From Enoplolaimus lenunculus (lineage: Eukaryota > Nematoda > Enoplea > Enoplida > Thoracostomopsidae), in contig JASANG010002574.1 in the NCBI GenBank assembly GCA_030248215.1, positions 186,001 through 250,000 of the forward strand: 64,000 bases of DNA, written 5' to 3'. Each line of letters opens with the position of its first letter. The stretch's first letter is position 1. Below are positions 45,501 through 57,064 of the stretch, in pieces. Under the pieces are notes generated by a model. The model had not been told where the DNA came from and ran no database searches. It saw only the letters and a list, made by a program, of their open reading frames with translations. The position numbers and the translations under genes were made by a program.

Positions 45501-48500
45501 TTTCTTGACCGACGCTTGAACTCCCGTCGACAACGAACAGAATATCGGATGCTTGAGATTCGCAACTTTTCGGTTCTAAAATATATGCTCATGAGTGCTT
45601 TGAGGCGGTGAGAATACACTAGAGCACTGTAAAGTACAATGAGTTAATTAATCAACTCAGAGAGAATGGATTGTTTCTGATGATTTCTGAGTAATTAGAA
45701 GTAAACATTAACTGGCAATGAGCTGATTTAATTCTGGGTGAGTTGATTAATTAACTCAGAATGAGTTCAGTCAATTCAGAATTTTGAGTTCAAACTCAGA
45801 ATGAGTTCAGTCAATTCAGAATTTTGAGTTCTGAAACACTTAATTTAAGGGTTAACTCTTTCAGAAGTTAAAATTCTGAATTGATTGAACTTTTTCTTAG
45901 TTAATTAATCAACTCATCGGGAATTAAATTAGCTCATTGCGAGTTAATGTTTACTGTTAACATCTCAGAAATATTCAATTCTCTATGAGTTAAAGCTTGT
46001 GTACTTGCGAAAATGTGAATAGGTCCGACGGAATGTACGTACTCATGCGAGCAGTACTTCATTCAGATTCAACCTGGATTCAAAATTATGCAAACAGACG
46101 AGATTTCAAAGCTCACATAAGGATTAATAAACAAAACCAACGGAATATCAAAATCTTTTAGTTCAAGGTTCAGTTGAAATTTTTTCAAATTACAAATTTT
46201 CAATCAAAATTTGAACGAGTAATCGAATGTTAACAAAAGCTCTAATTACTGAACTTTGGACTCGCGATTCAACGCAAATTGAAAGATTTTAGTTTAAAAT
46301 TTGTTAATAATTTTGGCTATTAGCAAAAAAAACAAAGCGATAACGTGAAAAAAACGGTTGTAAAAAGTGCCGGCGGAATTGCCTTCCCCAAACCCTCGCA
46401 CTGGATGTGTGACCCTTGAGCGGACCATCCTAAATTTTTTTGCAGACCACAAAGTTATAGAGCTGTCAAACATTTTTTGGGGGTACCTCCTCGGACCTGT
46501 TTTGGGAGGGGCGGACTATCCTACGGCGGTCTTGGTTTTAAATGAATTGAAGTCATGATTGCGCCACAAGACGCAACACAAATGAATTACCTTTCAATGG
46601 TAAAAACCTTGAATTTCTCCATGGTAATTGACGACATCTTGACTCAGCAATTAATATTAATACCAAGACATAGTGGGCAAATGAGAAATTCGATTGCCAC
46701 TGCATAATATCCACAGTCTATGCTTTTTCACTTATTTTACTTTTCACTTATTTTAGTTTTTAGAAAATTAAAATTCGCACAAAAAAAGATTTCAAAATAA
46801 ATTAAATCAATCAAAATCAAACTGAACTATGAATGACACTTGTTCGTATTTGTCAACTATGCAACTATTATATACTTAATATTAAGTAAAACATTTTTTT
46901 TCAAATTTTAAAACGTTTGTATCAAAGACTCAAAATAATAATTTACTCATATTTTAAGTGTTTTTTTTCATTCGGATTGAGTACGACAGGTGTAAGCAGA
47001 GCCAGAACAGCCTCCCCCCATATCCCTCATTTGTGGCACCTCACCCCGAAGAGGGGCACTCAACCTAACAATTTTTTAAATAAAAAATTTGAAAAATATT
47101 TTAATCGTCGCAAAGGGCCTTCACCCCGAAACTTTGGGGGACCCACCCTGGCCTGCTTCGGCACTGGGTAAAGGTACCACAACCTTTTGTTCAGGCCTAA
47201 GCCTAAGGCTAAACCTAAGCCTAAGCCTAAGCCTAAGCCTAAGCCTAAGCCCAAGCCTAAGCTTAAGCCTAAGCCTTAGCCTAAGCCTAAGCCTAAGCCT
47301 AAGCCTAAGCCTAAGCCTAAGCCTAAGCCTAAGCCTAAGCCTAAGCCTAAGCCTAAGCCTAAGCCTAAGCCTAAGCCTAAGCCTAAGCCTAAGCCTAAGC
47401 CTAAGCCTAAGCCTAAGCCTAAGCCTAAGCCTAAGCCTAAGCCTAAGCCTAAGCCTAAGCCTAAGCCTAAGCCTAAGCCTACGCCTAAGTGTAATCACCG
47501 CAACAAAATACATAGTTGTTATAGTAAAAGCCACAATGATTGCCAAATTTGCAACGCCAACATCGCTTGCAATTAATTTAGCAAAAACAGTTTTTCTTAA
47601 TCATTCACAAAACTGTTTGTTGTATTGTTTACTTGAAATCTTAAGACCAAAAATTAGCTGAAACAATGCCCAAATTACGTATTCAAGCTTTATTTTAACT
47701 TTACCGCTACATTTTGTTACACAAACCGTATCGCTTACGTGTACGAACCGATTATGTGATATTTTGACCATAAAAAATAAACGCTGGTACCCGCAAGGCC
47801 AATTTGAAATTTAACCTAATTTATTTCTCGCCTACAATATTACCCTACCAGATTGAATGCCAGCGATATTTATACATTACAATTACTTAATATCCAGACT
47901 GAAAAGTAATTGAAAACTGTATGAAAATCAAGTAATTGCAAATTTCTTAAAATCTATCAAAAAAATCAAGTATTGCAATCTGATTGACAAATTGTAGATC
48001 GAATTCAATTAAATAACTTTTTGACCAAATGCTTGCAGTTAAATAAGCTAACACGTGGTGTATAAAAATTACGTTTTACGATTTTTTTATGAAAAGTTTA
48101 ATTACGAAAAAAAATTGGGTTTTTTGAAACTTACGCAACAATGCAACTGCCTCCCGGTTGTCGTCTCGATCGTCACAGAATCGACCGCTCCATCCAGCGT
48201 TACATCGACAAAAAGGACCTGCTGAATCAGCGTGACACGCACCATTTGGACTGCACGCAGTACGGAATGAAGTATAGTTGGACACTGGACGGCCACAAGG
48301 ATCGATCTCTAGAATTATTTTTCCAGTTCCAACAAAAAATTTACTACATTTTTGGTCGATGTAAAGAACAAGACCGTAACAGTAGTATAAGAATATTCCT
48401 AAACCTAACGTCAAGCATAAGCAAAAAATTGGTTTTTGGTTTTTAAAATGAAGCTTAAAAGCGGCCGCCCGCCTCTGATCTCTACATGGCCTTATGATAT

Positions 48501-50700
48501 TAACCTGTAGACGACAGTTCTCAGATGTTCAATGTGTACAAACGCCAGAATGTCACGTGAGATTTATGCGACTATCATATGATATTAACATAAGCACAAC
48601 GATAAGCCTATACCTAAGCTTAAGCGTAAGCCTAAGCAAAAAATAGTCTAGAGCTTACGCTTACCTACTGTTTACCACTGATCTAGATATATACATGGGC
48701 CAATATTTTACAATTCTCACTTAATAGTGGTCAGTGGTCACTCAACTATAAATGATGGTACAGTAAGTTTGCATACCTCTTTCGCAATTGCTTCCGGTCC
48801 ATCCACAATCGCATACGCAATATCCGTGTCCGCTGCATGTGTCGTCGCTACTGCGTTCTTCCGGTGTAAAAAATACATTGTTTCGTTCTGAATCTGTCAA
48901 CGCAGAGCTTCCGGCGGCAATTTTGACTTTTCCAATCCTACTTTGATCGCCAGCGACCACAGCAATTCGTTGCTCCGCAGTTATCGATGTTGTGTGTTGC
49001 GTAGTTGTTGCAACGTCGGATTCAGTTGTTGTCCGCTCTTCAGCTGTTGTTGCTGTTGTCGTTGTTTCTTTGTCTTCGCTATCGTTCGAATCTTCTGTAG
49101 TAACTTCGTCGTCTCGTTTGTCGGTTTCTGTTGTCGGTTCCGTTGACTGTTCCGTACTTTTTGCTGGAGGATATTCGCCGGATGGAAGGCCGATGATCGG
49201 TTCGTCAACTCTGAAAACAAATACACCAGCGCGTCCGACGTTTGATTTCTCTTCAATCGCAACGATATCCGGTGAACACGACCCAGGAAGATTGTAAAAT
49301 TGTTGCGTGTTTCCAGCGTCAAAGCCAGCTCTCGCTTCGTTGCCTCCCAATCCGTAGACTTTATCGCCACCGCTGTTCGAATTGGCTCCAGTTGTCCATG
49401 TGATGTTGCCGTAGTAGAAGAATACAAACGAGTTCGATCCGTCAGTGGTGATAATCGATTGAAACGTGTTTTCAGGGACTGGTCCTTCTTGACGCCGAGT
49501 TCGGCCTTTGAGACGCGCCTCGAAGAATGTAACACGATGCCATGTGACCACGAACGCCCAAGTCAAACGAACCTAAAAACCCAACAAACTCAAATTAATA
49601 CGAAACATCTCGAAGACAAGTAGTAAAAATTGATAAATTTCAAAATGGAAGTTGTACCATATTTCAGCGTTAAAAATTGCGTAGAAATTGAAAATTAGCA
49701 AAAAATAGTACTTAAAATAGCCTGATAGCTGCAATTCTTACAACATCGTCTTAAACATTTGGCCAACTTCCAAATTGTAGCCAATGTAAACAACAGGGGC
49801 GGTAAAGTATTATAAGCATATTCCTAAACCTAAGCCTAAGCCTAAGCCTAAGCGTAAGAATGAGCATATGCTTAGGCTCAAGCCTAAACCTAAGTCTAAG
49901 CCAAGCAAAAAATTAGTCTAAAGCTTAAGATTACTCTTTTCTAGTCCCACTGAAAAACGTTCCGCCCCTGAACTTTAGGTACATGGGCGCAAATTGGTTA
50001 GGATCACTATTTTCCTGCAACATGTAAACAATTGTGGCCAAAGTTAAAAGTCCTCGAAATGAGGTTTTTAGCAGAAGTTGCGTCTATGGGTAGCGCTATA
50101 CTTTTGATGACGTCCGGCGCTGTCTGTCACCCGTGTGCGGCACTGTCTATCAGCGCACGGTATCACACGTGAGTAATTCACGTATGATATCGTACGGTAA
50201 CGCACGGTGGCGAACAGCGACGGACAGACGACGGCAGACGGCGATGGACGACGCCACAAGTCACTAAAAGCGCTACCGTTACCCGTTTCAAGTCTGGAAA
50301 TGCGCTTTCAATTTCTCTGGCCAGACGCTCTAACACGGTAACGTTGACCGATTCACGGTAGTATATTTTGCCATAACGATATTTGCGTGTATCAACGTCG
50401 GCCCAGTACGGAGCAATCATTTTGTACTCGTGTTCTCTTGGCGAACAATCAGGAGTGTAGCGTGTGATTTTTTGCTCAAAGGAGAGTGCTCCGTTTGTAT
50501 TGACCAAGAGTGATTTGTAGTGACGTCCAAAAAACGGAAACCCGGGATCAGGAATTGGAATCGGCGCCGAGAACGTGTCGTCGCCTTTTGGAAGGACGGT
50601 ATCGCGGTCGGACGCTGGACCAAACGGGATCATATTGTCGATAGGAACGCGAGCTACAATTAGCGTCCACAGTGTCGACACGATGACGGATTGAAGGAAC
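39600..50700 (-). CDS. NIDO-EGF-VWA mosaic extracellular matrix protein (5' exon not found)
   Basis: Eight exons with canonical GT/AG borders and fully consistent phases: 50700-50283, 49572-48777, 48308-48135, 45575-45351, 44986-44838, 43394-43202, 41845-41705 and 39841-39600 (stop TAA). They give 778 residues. The first begins inside a hydrophobic signal sequence ([16 protein letters not shown]), so only a tiny initiator exon is missing. Order: NIDO domain (exons 1-2, with GALSFEQ and APYWADVD); Thr/Ser-rich mucin-like linker (about residues 270-345); EGF ([18 protein letters not shown]); EGF with [17 protein letters not shown]; a VWA domain across three exons with a complete MIDAS (DGSSS, the Thr of GRTNIG, the Asp of VITDG); EGF; and a Cys-rich C-terminus without a membrane segment. 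The families suggest an adhesive matrix or cuticle-attachment protein. I cannot match the order to a named nematode gene. Confidence 0.85.
40395..40640. repeat. Degenerate minisatellite, about 20-23 bp unit
   Basis: About ten loose units of the form ggtttcaccccaacgatt, in the last intron of the mosaic matrix gene. Confidence 0.6.
41160..41452. mobile_element. Family G element
   Basis: TAA flanks; ends aaccctattcacacgtgc and cacgtgtgaatggggca. Intronic. Confidence 0.85.
42561..42779. mobile_element. Family E element
   Basis: 219 bp between TA sites (42559-42560, 42780-42781). Intronic. Ends cacttcaaacatggtgag and attttttcagtg. Confidence 0.9.
42868..43080. mobile_element. Family A element
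   Basis: From ggcccatgtaaagatcaag to gttctttacattggc. Possible flanks are TTCAACAT and GTCAACTT. Two blocks of core hexamers are separated by gctcgttcttaacgc. Confidence 0.8.
43420..43658. mobile_element. Chimeric A/B element
   Basis: The left half has the A terminus (ggtcaatgtatagaacagg); the right half has the B terminus (ccaccagaaacctgg, ctaaagtaacatgggcc) and the B-specific gcgttgcaaaaatg block. Confidence 0.8.
43659..43858. mobile_element. Family A element abutting the A/B chimera
   Basis: ggtcagtgtatagaacttgg to gatctttacatgggc. It starts where the previous element ends, with no spacer. Confidence 0.75.
43859..44274. other. Intronic spacer
   Basis: No repeat or exon recognised within the intron between 44837 and 43395 apart from the elements listed. 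Confidence 0.35.
44275..44460. repeat. Family M copy
   Basis: Clear central block gtcttcaaactcaataac to cctcaacatttactgg; the ends are truncated. Confidence 0.6.
44532..44827. mobile_element. Family G element next to a splice donor
   Basis: TAA flanks; ends gccctattcacaagcgc and cacgtgtgaatggagct. The right end lies about ten bases from the donor of the exon 44986-44838. Confidence 0.85.
45102..45312. mobile_element. A fragment fused to a truncated C element
   Basis: The first 40 bp are an A terminus (gagccatgtaaagatctgg to gtttttctgtagg). They run directly into the middle of a C element that ends correctly at aatttacagtg. Confidence 0.75.
45625..46010. mobile_element. Family C element with internal duplication
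   Basis: It starts cactgtaaagtacaatgag. A 42-bp segment with tcagaatgagttcagtcaa occurs twice in tandem (about 45754 and 45796). The right terminus is eroded. Confidence 0.65.
46011..47193. other. Intronic stretch with GC-rich patches
   Basis: No exon recognised. Patches at 46365-46545 and 46985-47190 have O-like runs (ggggtacctcc, cctcccccc) but no clear ends. Confidence 0.35.
47194..47489. repeat. Interstitial telomere-type array (GCCTAA/TTAGGC)n
   Basis: About 49 hexamers of the nematode telomere repeat. The block from about 47277 to 47480 is essentially perfect; the outer units have single changes. It lies in an intron between exons 48308-48135 and 45575-45351, with ordinary sequence on both sides, so it is interstitial and not a chromosome end. 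Confidence 0.97.
48358..48706. mobile_element. Family A pair with K fragment
   Basis: gatgtaaagaacaagaccg starts one A copy. A second A right end (atatatacatgggcc) closes the region. Between them (about 48497-48590) lies a K fragment with caatgtgtacaaacgcc and atcatatgatatt. Confidence 0.7.
49778..49988. mobile_element. Family A element
   Basis: agccaatgtaaacaacagg to ggtacatgggc, intronic. It keeps the inner segments caaaaaattagtctaaagc and cccactgaaaaacg. Confidence 0.8.
50088..50277. mobile_element. Family H element next to a splice donor
   Basis: GGTAGCGCT ends face each other over about 190 bp, with cgtccggcgctgtc and gacggcagacgg arms. The right end lies four bases from the donor of the NIDO exon (intron starts GTAAC, then the element). 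Confidence 0.75.
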
Positions 50701-50966
50701 CTAGAATATTGAAACTAAGACGTGTGTATAAACTGAACGTAAAATTTAATTCCCATGTTGTCTATAAGGGTTTAACGTAAGCCTAAGCCTAAAATTAAGC
50801 ATGTAATGTTAGTTTACGTCTAATTTCACATTATGTTGCAATGGACAATTTTTAATTTGTCTACACGAGCGACTTTTCTGTCGTTATATCCAAATGACAA
50901 CTTAACTATCTATGTAAACTTAATCCTAAACCTAAGCTTAAATCCTAAAGCCAAGATAAACATTAG

Positions 50967-51229
50967 CCCCTTCTCACATTGAGTTGCCTGTAGGCAACTC
51001 AGCGCAGTGTATATACGTTAAATAGTATATATCGCACCGTGTTTAACAATTGCAACACGTATACATAGTACTAAATTACCACAAGACGTGAGAGCCCTTT
51101 CGGGCTCAAGCGTCAAGCTCCTATAGCTAAGTGGTGACGGTATACTCCTCCCACTCCAGTCACTAGAGTTTGAATCCTAGCATAAAAGTAGGTCTCAGGG
51201 GAAATAGAAAATATTCATGTGAGAAAGGG
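50967..51229 (+). mobile_element. Family D element
   Basis: 263 bp, in the opposite orientation to the copy at 18732, so the tRNA-like segment reads on the plus strand: tagctaagtggtgacgg, cctcccactccag, gagtttgaatcc. The left target is TTAG, a mutated TTAA; the right is TTAA (51230-51233). Confidence 0.85.
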
Positions 51230-51642
51230 TTAAGTAGTAAGTCATGCTTAAGCATGTTTTCAGAAACCCAGTCATTATGTTCTAAAGTAATAAACGACAA
51301 TGGCAGAGAAATGCTAATACAATACCATTCCTTTCAATTTCCAAATTAGGCAACGTTTAAACCAGATCAACTAGAATCACATTTTAAAAAAATTGTTAAA
51401 ATCCAAGATTAGATAAGCGTTTGTTCTGCTATGCAAAGCAAGTAAATAGTTGAAAGCGTACACCAGGGCAGGTAAAGAATATATTTTCTGCAAAATTTCG
51501 CGAAAAACTAAAATACGCAGTTTTATTTCATGTAGGTCAACACCTGCAAAGGCCAAATTAATTTCTCAATCAATAAGTTTGCTCACGAAACAATTGTAGA
51601 CGTTATTATCTCTTTCTAAAGGAAATCATGCTTACGTCCCTG

Positions 51643-51906
51643 CACTGTAAATTCCAGTGAGTTGATGTTAACTCAGAACGAGCTGAATTTACTCACAAGC
51701 TTGAGCTCTGAATAAGGACATTCAGAACTCAGATATCTGAGTTAAACTGAACTCATTCTGAGTTAATTTATCAGCTCACCCGGAGTTAACTCACCTCGGA
51801 GCGAGAATTAAACCAACTCAAAGTGAGTTAGAGCTTGCTGTTTCTAATTTAGAATTAATTTACTCGCTATCTGAGTTGTTTAATCAACTTATTAGAATTT
51901 ACAGTG
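51643..51906. mobile_element. Family C element
   Basis: 264 bp; ends cactgtaaattccagtgag and aatttacagtg. Flanking TG rather than TA. Confidence 0.85.
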
Positions 51907-52139
51907 TGGTTATAGTTTAAAACAGCTGGCGAACAAATTATTCAAATTTGGTCACAAGGTGAAATGGGCTGTTTTGTATATTCCGCAACAAAATGGTTCG
52001 TGTTTAGTTTTGGCCCCATATGCAAACATTAATTCGTGACATGTGATGTTATTTTGTTGCTATTACTAAAGCTTAAATGTCCACATATACGTATTTTAAG
52101 CATCGGTCCAACTGTTTTTTGATTACAACAAGGATATAA

Positions 52140-52520
52140 ACAGGTGGTAAAACTGACGAAGACGGATCGTAATGAAAATAACGGAAACGGAAAACGGATA
52201 TTGAATTGTAAAACTTTCAAAAAAGTTGTTTCTGCCAACACAATTCACGCGTGCACATAAACACTGGTTTTATAAAAATTTGGAAGGAAAAATGGCGGAT
52301 GCATCGAAATTTTAAGATTTTAGATGAATTTCACAATTTTTATTTCGTTTCAAACAATTGCAGCATACCTGCAACGAAAAGTTGCCAGATATATACATGA
52401 TTTATAACAAACTTTGAGGGTAAAAATAACACAATTTGCGGCGTTATTTCTATAAACGGAAACGGAAACATACACCGAATTTTACCGAAAATCGGCACGG
52501 ATTTCCGGTCACACGCTGAT
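52140..52520. mobile_element. Family J-like element
   Basis: Relative of 2857-3208 in reverse: ataacggaaacggaaaacgg on the left, accgaaaatcggcacgg on the right. The termini have diverged. A family P segment (52067-52110) is just upstream. Confidence 0.5.
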
Positions 52521-52758
52521 TACAACGAATGATAAAACCGCTTAATTCGCAACGGAAGTAGTTTTTTCTTCCATTAATTGAAGCAAGTAGTACGGCAACT
52601 ATTTAGCAATAGACTTTGGTTCGTAAGCATTAAATGACTATTCCTACATATTGACTTACATTTTTTCGATGTCGGCGATTCGCTAAATGTTCTAAAATAT
52701 TAATTTATTACTAAATCGTTTGAGAATACTCTGAAATGCTTATAACAGCTACAACGGT

Positions 52759-52972
52759 GCATGTAATGATCAGTGACGGAACAGTTTTCATAGGGACTGC
52801 AATAGAGTAAGCTTAAAGCTTTAGATTAAATTTTGGCTTTAGCTTTATTTAGGCTTTGGCTTAAGCTCATTTTTATGGTTTGGCTTAGGCTTAGGCTTAT
52901 GCGTAGGTTTAGGCTTAGAAATAGTAATATGATTTTACTTCTGTTACGGTCCTGATCTATACATTGGCTATA
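52759..52972. mobile_element. Family A element
   Basis: catgtaatgatcagtgacgg to gatctatacattggct; long hexamer core in TTAGGC orientation. Confidence 0.75.
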
Positions 52973-53846
52973 AAGTGCAAGAATATATAGACAATTGAAT
53001 GAAACCTAGCGGTACTGTGTCCTGATTTGCGTTTTAGCAAGTTATATTAATCTTGGACATTCACAAATTATATAGTAAACAAGTGTTTAGAAGTACTTCA
53101 AGACTATATATATTGGTTTGGAATCATCAGATACGTTTTATAAAAGATAAAACGTTTAGGGTTTAGGTTTAGGCTTAGGCTTACTTGAAAAGTCACTATA
53201 AACTGGCATAATCGAAATTAGCGAGAACGAGAAATATGTGTTCGATTTTGAGACAAAATAATTTTCGTATACTTCGATAGCATTAAAATACAAGTATGGA
53301 TATTTTTGTAAATATAAAAATATTGAACTTTTTCGCTTAATAAATGTTTGAAAACGCACACAAACTTCATTTTGAGCGTCGTTTTTAATATATTTGAGAC
53401 TTAATATTTTGAGATTAGAAAATTAAAATTTCATTTTTATTCTTCTTCTCGCGTAACTGCAATGTCCAGACACAATTTCATTGCAAGAAAAAGTGGCTGT
53501 GTTATTGCTTGCTTGTCGTGGCGCAACAAATATATTAATTTTAAAGTTGACAACTGAGGAAAATTGTTAATATTTTCTACAGGTTGAAGGTCAATGAGCG
53601 AAGAAATAGGAAAAACTATTCAAATTTATTCTGTGACCGATTGTAGATATTAGTTTGAGGGACTCAAGGTAAAATATCCTGTCAAACCGAGGTGTGACTT
53701 GTGCGATAATAAAATTTGACAATAAAGGAATGTGTGAAAAGTTTATTATTCTTACAATTGTAAATTTTTCTTTTAAAACAATTTAAATATAAATACAAAA
53801 CGTTCAATATTACTGCATAGCACTCACAGTTTTAATGCAAATATCA
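52973..53846. other. Unassigned AT-rich stretch
   Basis: A short TTTAGG/TTAGGC run at 53155-53184 is the only recognisable feature. No gene. Confidence 0.35.
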
Positions 53847-54076
53847 GCCAATGTATAGAATCCGGCCGAAACAGCAGTATAAGCATATTCCTAAACCTAA
53901 GACGAACTTTAAGACAGAGGTATAACACTTAAACCTAATCGCAAGCCTAAGCAAAATAATTAGCATAGAAACTTAAGAGGATTGTAGTCCTATAGCAAAA
54001 ATAGTTTAATGTTTAAGGTTTTACTCAATTGCAGTCTCAGAGAAAAACGTTCCGCCCGTAATATTTACATGAGCCA
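53847..54076. mobile_element. Family A element
   Basis: agccaatgtatagaatccgg to atatttacatgagcc. Part of the inner right arm is duplicated (gcaaaatagtttaatg-like pieces). Confidence 0.75.
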
Positions 54077-54301
54077 AAAATTCTATAATACAGCAACTTT
54101 TTCAGGGTTTTAAAATACGAAAACATTAAATTTTGTTTTCAGAGATTTCACTTGCCAAATCACAACCATTTTTGTAAGGTCACAAAGCATTCTGTAAGCT
54201 GTCAGAAGTGAATTTCAGGTCTTGACCTCTGGTTGATTTGCCTAAATTAAAAACTAAGTAACAGATAAATATAAATTACATTTATTAACGCATAAAAAGT
54301 A

Positions 54302-54723
54302 CTGTAGTGACCCGAAAAAGAGGCCCCCATTTTGAGCCCCAATCAGTAGAAGGTTCGTTTCCCTAATTAGAGACCGTACGCGGATACAGTTCCTAAACCC
54401 TAATTAGAGTCCATAAATGTCAATTATCCCTAATTATAGTGCATAGATGACTCTAGAACCAAATAAATTTGATTTAGGAATTTTAAAGCACACTAAACTA
54501 TTGAAAGTACATTCCTATACATAACCTTGCATTATCGCTCAAGCTTTTGATACAAAACCAATAAACGTTTACAGATGATTGCAGTACTGAATATATATCA
54601 GTAACGAATGATGGTGGAGCGTTGGTTAAAAATAAATAACAGTCCGTAACCGAATAATAGGGTGTACCCACTGGAGAGGCCTAACAAATATTACTCCATT
54701 CCTTTTATTCTGTGTCACTACAG
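54302..54723. mobile_element. Family F element
   Basis: 422 bp, exact TA duplication (54300-54301, 54724-54725). Ends ctgtagtgacccgaaaaag and tgtgtcactacag. Confidence 0.9.
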
Positions 54724-55800
54724 TACGCCGCGTGGTAGATTACACAGGAGCAACTTTCACAAATACATTATTTTAATAATAAAGTTTGCAAAACCAACAC
54801 AGAAAACACTTGAAATATTGGAATTTACTGGACAAATGTTGAACTGGTGAAGAAAATTAGAAATTTTTGAAAATACGAAACTCTCAGATCATCTGTCAAT
54901 TAGCAACATTCCATACAAAAATAGCCGAATGAATGAAAGAAGTCATAACATAAAACACATTCTTTTAATTTATATATGTCAAATTGTTATATTGTTTTTC
55001 TTATTATTATTACTATTATTACTATTATTATTAATATTGTTGTTGTTGCTGTTGGTGTTGTTGTTGCTTTCATTTTTATTAAGGAACAATTAGCAATTTA
55101 TTCAAAAATTAATGTCATACCGTTACAGACACCATCGACCAATCACAATTGGTGTCACGCACTGAACGGCTAATTTGGTAGCAATTTTCACAACTAAAAT
55201 TTAACCACAAAATGTTCCATTTTCATTTACCAATTGAAAATCAACAAAAAAAGCCACCATTAATATTTGTCGCAATTAATTACTTTATTTTCTGAAACGC
55301 AAGCAAAAATTTGTGTAAATTTTTCTATTTTTGCCACAAAAAAACAGTGTGAAACTTTGTGCTGTTTTTTTCTGAATAAATATTTCTACGAGATGTTGGT
55401 TGACGCGCATTTTGCGTTGAATAAATATTTTCGCCGCATCAAAAATCGTCCCGTATAACCGTCCGTGTTTCTCTCTCGCGTAAATCATAAGTTTTAGGTC
55501 TCGTTTAAATCAAATGTTACACAATTTGTTTTAAAATTTTTATTACATATTTAACAATCATGTTCAATGCAATTTTTACAAGACGTGTTTAGCAATACAA
55601 CAACAATAATTGTGTTGTATTTGACACATTTCAAGGACATCGAATCACCACAAAACGAAACTTTCGTCTAATTAATGTACAAAATGTTAGATTTGGGCAA
55701 AAACGATTGTAGTTGATTTTGGCACGTTGATCGTGTAGAAAAATTGGGGCCTGTGCCTAGATGGCGCTCGAAGAGGGCGTTCAACACCCATAGAACAGTT
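54724..55800. other. Unassigned stretch
   Basis: Includes a TTA/TTG-rich low-complexity run (54990-55075). Short frames open on both strands at 55267-55488 have no recognisable domain. Confidence 0.35.
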
Positions 55801-56002
55801 GGCCAATGTTACTTTAACGGGCGTAACAGTAGATTAAGCGTATTCCTAAGCCTAACCCGTAAAGCCTAAACGTTGCAAAAATGAGTTCCTAAGCCTAAGT
55901 CTATTAAGTCTAAGCAAAAAAAACGTAATCTAGAGCCGAAGCCTACTTTTACTCTTTTATAGACCCACCAGAAACCTGGACGCCCCTAAAAGTAACATTG
56001 GC
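55801..56002. mobile_element. Family B element with 8-bp target duplication
   Basis: GAACAGTT lies just outside each side, the right one after a 16-bp duplicated terminus (gagtaacatgggcc). Ends ggccaatgttactttaacg and aaagtaacattggcc. Confidence 0.8.
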
Positions 56003-56019
56003 CGAGTAACATGGGCCGA

Positions 56020-56460
56020 ACAGTTTAACTTGGGCCTAAAAAGGGTTCTGTTTCGCTTGTAGAGTCATCTGACCACCTTGTATGCCACTCGTGAAATTTT
56101 TTAACCTCATTGTTGCTGTATCATCAGAGTTGTTCTTAGTCGTTCAGTGTCCAAGACTCAGCTGGTTCGTGGCTACTTCCGGCCTGCACCAGAGGTCTAC
56201 GTTTCAGCGTAGTATAGATTTCGCTGGACATCGAAAAAGATGCGAGACGTTATGTTGAAGATACTGATTGCAGTTCGGATGCCTCGTCCTGGATGTTTGG
56301 GTGTACGCATGCTTATGTTCTACTCAAAAGTATGACATCGTACGGAAGCCGCTCCCACTCCCCTGTTGCGCGAAGGATGACCAAAGACCATCCATTTATC
56401 AGACCGTTCTTAGCATCCTTGCAACGGGAACCGGCGCCAATCAGCTGTAGACAGTAAAAG
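56020..56460. other. GC-richer unassigned tract
   Basis: Frames such as DTDCSSDASSWMFGCTHAYV and the overlapping MPRPGCLGVRMLMFYSKV are open, but I recognise no family. Composition recalls the 22-23 kb tract. Confidence 0.25.
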
Positions 56461-56626
56461 CGAGAAGCTAAACGAAATTTTAGACATACAGAGTTGTGGT
56501 TTTGATAATCAAAGACGACCGAACTAATTTGATGCGCACGTGAAAATCCTTAGTTTGTTGTTTTTAGTTGTAAGTATTAATACTAAATTATAATATTCAG
56601 ATGATATATAAGTTGTTAGCAACGCT

Positions 56627-56822
56627 GGCCCATGTAAAGGTCAGGAGCGGAACGTTTTCCTGTGGAACTATGATAGAATAAGCATAAGCCTTAGACTAAT
56701 TTTTGCGATTGGCTTAGTCTTAGGCTTATGTTTAGGAATAAGCTCATTCTTACGCTCAGGCTTAGGCTTATGCTTAGGAGTTAGCTTATAAGATTGTTCG
56801 ACCCTGTTGTTTACATTGGCCG
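56627..56822. mobile_element. Family A element
   Basis: ggcccatgtaaaggtcagg to gttgtttacattggcc. Confidence 0.8.
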
Positions 56823-57064
56823 CAACGCTTAATATTAATTCTAAGTTAAGTAGTGTCATATAGAGACCTTCATGACATTTTAAGTTGAACAAAACAATGT
56901 TTATTCATCAAAATTTCATAGTTATTGTAAATGGAATACGAGTATGTCGGTTTAACGTTCAATACTTAAATATTAATTCAAACTTTGAGTTAAAAACTAA
57001 AGAATATATTTACTGAAATGAATAGTTTTTCATTCGGGTTGTTGTTCGATCATAATAGAAACGC

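Noticed and set aside
47194-47489. A chromosome end
   Set aside because: Exons of one gene continue on both sides, so the array is internal.
47089-47661. Long frames of Leu-Ser or Leu-Arg repeats over the hexamer array
   Set aside because: They are pure translation of GCCTAA repeats in different frames, with no start context or splice evidence.
48943-49623. Several plus-strand and alternative minus-strand frames
   Set aside because: They overlap the exon 49572-48777, whose frame has NIDO and EGF features and correct splice borders.
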